NCBI GenBank assembly: GCA_900316745.1
Contig: ONEB01000003.1
Location: 93,616 to 157,615, forward strand
Direction: 5' to 3'
Source of the DNA: an uncultured Eubacteriales bacterium
Lineage (GTDB): Bacteria > Bacillota > Clostridia > Oscillospirales > Oscillospiraceae
Length of the DNA: 64,000 nucleotides
The notes beneath the pieces were generated by a model. It had not been told where the DNA came from and did not search any database. It saw only the letters and a program-made list of their open reading frames with translations. Each line of letters opens with the position of its first letter. Position 1 is the stretch's first letter. Position numbers and translations under genes: made by a program. This document shows, in pieces, positions 62,335 to 64,000 of the stretch.

Positions 62335-63063
62335 TCAGGGCTGCACTGGCCTGTTCTGCTTCTGCTTCGCTTCCGGGAACAGCATCGGCTCCAGACGCTT
62401 ATACAGCAGATAGGTCAGAATCGAGTCCACAACGCCCTTGAGGATGTTGAACGGAACGACCGCATACAACACAAGCGTTCCCACGCTCTTGATCGAGCTG
62501 TTGATCGCCGTGCCCATGGCGACGATTGCCTCAAGCGGCATGCCGAAGAGCTGGGAGAACTTCGGGATGAGGTAATACGCGTTGAACGCGCTGCCGAAAA
62601 CGGTCATGCACAGCGTGCCGACGACCATGCCGATGATGGCGGTTTTTCGGGTTTTATTTCTGTGGTAGATGATAGAGGCGGGAAGCACAAAGGCGCATCC
62701 GACAACGAAGTTGGCAAAGTCGCCGACAAACGCGGTACCCGTGCCCTTAAGCAGAAGCTTCAGAACGACTTTCAAGAACTCCGTCACAACACCGGCGACA
62801 GGGCCGAGATAAAACGCGCTCATCAATACCGGCAGCTCGCCGAGATCCATTTTATAGAAGCCGGGAGCGAAAAACAGCGGAATCTCCAGCAGCATCAAAA
62901 CGCCGCCGAGCGCAGAAAACATGGCGATATAGGTCAGATACCGCGCGCCGGTCACACGGCGGAAGCTCCTGCACAGGTACTTTTCGCATACCTTTGCGAC
63001 GAGAAACAACGCCACCGCCACAAGCACGCACACGAGGACAAACGAGAAGTTTTCTTTCAGCAT
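62335..63063 (-). CDS. ribU: Riboflavin ECF transporter S component (RibU-like)
   Basis: About 242 residues with about six helices. The FSALGGVLMLLEIPLFF, FYKMDLGELPVLM and GPVAGVVTEFLKVVLKLLL segments match RibU. The FMN riboswitch upstream supports riboflavin as substrate. ATG 63063 has GGAGGTAG upstream. ATPase and T components are elsewhere. Confidence 0.92.
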   Translation of the reverse strand: MLKENFSFVLVCVLVAVALFLVAKVCEKYLCRSFRRVTGARYLTYIAMFSALGGVLMLLEIPLFFAPGFYKMDLGELPVLMSAFYLGPVAGVVTEFLKVVLKLLLKGTGTAFVGDFANFVVGCAFVLPASIIYHRNKTRKTAIIGMVVGTLCMTVFGSAFNAYYLIPKFSQLFGMPLEAIVAMGTAINSSIKSVGTLVLYAVVPFNILKGVVDSILTYLLYKRLEPMLFPEAKQKQNRPVQP

Positions 63064-63140
63064 GGGATCTACCTCCAAAAAAATATGCACCCAAAGGACG
63101 AACCTTCAGGCGCTCATACGGGAGGGACTCCCCTACGAAC

Positions 63141-63250
63141 ATCTTCTTCCATCCAGACTATACTGTCGGTATCGGAATTGCGCCGATTCAACCCTTTCAG
63201 GCTCGCGGACTATAACCGCCGGTCGGGAATTTCACCCTGCCCCCGAAGAT
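63141..63250 (-). promoter_or_regulatory. FMN riboswitch (RFN element)
   Basis: All conserved blocks are present on the minus strand: ATCTTCGGGG, CAGGGTGAAATTCCCGACC, GGCGGT ... AGTCCGCGAGC, the variable arm, and TCTGGATGG with closing GAAGAAGAT. FMN binding should reduce ribU expression. A clean terminator or sequestering stem between it and the ATG was not found. Confidence 0.95.
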
Positions 63251-63274
63251 CGTTCATTTGGTTTTCTGTTATTA

Positions 63275-63302
63275 ATTATAGCACACTGCATTGAAAAAGC
63301 AA
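63275..63302 (-). promoter_or_regulatory. ribU promoter
   Basis: Minus-strand TTGCTT (63302-63297), 16-base spacer, TATAAT (63280-63275), just upstream of the FMN riboswitch. Confidence 0.7.
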
Positions 63303-63328
63303 CCCCAAATTCATAACTTTTTTCGCGT

Positions 63329-63357
63329 TTGACAATCCATCTGCGCTACGCTACAAT
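63329..63357 (+). promoter_or_regulatory. Promoter of the SLOG-protein gene
   Basis: TTGACA (63329-63334), 17-base spacer, TACAAT (63352-63357). Confidence 0.72.
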
Positions 63358-63392
63358 AGCGATATGTCATTCGCTTCCGGGGAGGTGCGTTC

Positions 63393-63896
63393 GTGGCAAA
63401 GATTCTGAATACATGCTGCTTCACCGGACACCGTGAGGCAAAGCTGCCCTGGGGCGAAAACGAACAGGACGCGCGCTGTCTGGAGCTGAAAGCCAATATC
63501 GCCAAAGCGATCTGCAATGCTTATGACGAGGGCATCCGGCATTTTCTCGTCGGCATGGCAAACGGCTGTGACCTGTACTTTGCGGAGGCAGTGGTCCATC
63601 TGCGCAGTCTCCGCCCGGATGTGACGCTCGAAGCCGCCATCCCCTGCCCCACACAGGCCGACAACTGGCGCAAGGATATGCGCGCACGGTACCAGGCGCT
63701 GCTGCTGCAGTGCGACCAGAGAACGCTGGTCTCCGAAAGCTACGACCGCGGCTGCATGATGAAACGCAATCGCTACATGGTGGACGCCTCACGTATGCTG
63801 ATCGCCGCCTCCAACGGGCAGCCGGGCGGCGCGGAAAACACGATCCGCTATGCCAAACGCAAGGGGCTTGAAATCGTCAGGATCCCGTTATATTGA
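63393..63896 (+). CDS. DUF1273 / SLOG family protein (YpsA-like)
   Basis: 167 residues. Rossmann-like SLOG fold with FTGHREAKLPW (about 10-20), FLVGMANGCDLYFAEA (about 50-65) and the C-terminal GGAENTIRYA. YpsA-like proteins affect cell division in some Firmicutes, and SLOG domains are proposed nucleotide-derivative sensors or enzymes. GTG start with GGGGAGG 7 bases upstream. Own promoter and terminator. Confidence 0.88.
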   Translation: MAKILNTCCFTGHREAKLPWGENEQDARCLELKANIAKAICNAYDEGIRHFLVGMANGCDLYFAEAVVHLRSLRPDVTLEAAIPCPTQADNWRKDMRARYQALLLQCDQRTLVSESYDRGCMMKRNRYMVDASRMLIAASNGQPGGAENTIRYAKRKGLEIVRIPLY

Positions 63897-63903
63897 TATA
63901 AAA

Positions 63904-63943
63904 AAGGGCGCGTTGCAAAACGGAAATTTTGCAGCGCGCCTTT
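63904..63943 (+). terminator. Terminator of the SLOG-protein gene
   Basis: A stem formed by GGGCGCGTTGCAAAA and its near-complement TTTTGCAGCGCGCC with a 6-base loop, followed by TTTCT. Confidence 0.75.
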
Positions 63944-64000
63944 CTCAACGAGAAAAAGCAAAGAAAAGCCGAGAGATTGTGGAAAGCCCTCCGCAATTCT

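Overview
The window reads as chromosomal DNA of an anaerobic, endospore-forming, low-oxygen-metabolism Firmicute of moderately high GC, most likely a Clostridia/Oscillospirales gut-type organism. The reasons are the sporulation genes (spoIIID, spoVAD-spoVAE, spoIIAA-spoIIAB-sigF, spoIIE), Firmicutes cis-regulators (valine T-box, THF riboswitch, FMN riboswitch), a four-subunit ferredoxin-dependent 2-oxoacid oxidoreductase, a butyryl-/4-hydroxybutyryl-CoA transferase-type enzyme, formate-tetrahydrofolate ligase with FchA and FolD, and an S-layer (SLH) protein. The genus is inference. I see no insertion sequences, prophage, CRISPR array, rRNA or plasmid functions; this looks like core genome.

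Layout. 0.1-4.6 kb: a DUF3048 lipoprotein and a copper module (csoR, a membrane-anchored HMA protein, copA with an extra C-terminal HMA domain) driven from a promoter with two CsoR-type operators. 4.6-6.4 kb: spoIIID, spoVAD, spoVAE. 6.4-9.8 kb: a P-loop ATPase of unknown function followed by the ferredoxin, alpha, beta and gamma subunits of a VorB-type 2-oxoacid:ferredoxin oxidoreductase. 10.1-14.7 kb: the spoIIA operon and valS under a T-box. 14.8-18.7 kb: a flavodoxin-ferredoxin protein, glycerol-1-phosphate dehydrogenase, an SLH protein, tRNA-Thr and tRNA-Asp. 18.8-22.2 kb: rpmH-rnpA-yidD-yidC-jag followed by acpP, with divergent tRNA-Gly. 22.2-30.1 kb: yhaM, a DUF255 protein, a tyrosine-phosphatase-like protein, tatD, ligA, murD. 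30.2-38.0 kb: RNase P RNA, then a one-carbon/folate block (fhs, fchA, folD, THF riboswitch-folT, a folC-5-FTHF cyclo-ligase fusion, a second copy of the P-loop ATPase, mtnN). 38.0-42.3 kb: a small tail-anchored protein, spoIIE, murC. 42.5-48.2 kb: repair and housekeeping genes (UDG, ogt, HAD phosphatase, MgtC-like, tRNA-Ser, zinc-ribbon protein). 48.4-53.4 kb: a nitrate/taurine-type ABC importer, CoA transferase, asparaginase. 53.5-62.3 kb: a six-gene, largely translationally coupled surface-polymer locus (two paralogous O-antigen-ligase-like proteins, MurJ, DUF5693, GT2, Wzx-like). 62.3-63.9 kb: an FMN-riboswitch-controlled riboflavin ECF S component and a SLOG/DUF1273 protein.

How parts work together. 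Fhs, FchA and FolD interconvert formate and methylene-THF. FolD here has lost the residues that give cyclohydrolase activity, so FchA probably supplies that step. FolT, FolC and the fused 5-formyl-THF cyclo-ligase handle folate uptake, retention and salvage, and the folT-folC part is under a THF riboswitch. The two related P-loop ATPases, one beside the 2-oxoacid oxidoreductase and one in the folate operon, are the clearest candidate for an undescribed function. The MurJ/DUF5693/twin O-antigen-ligase-like locus is the clearest candidate for an undescribed envelope-polymer pathway.
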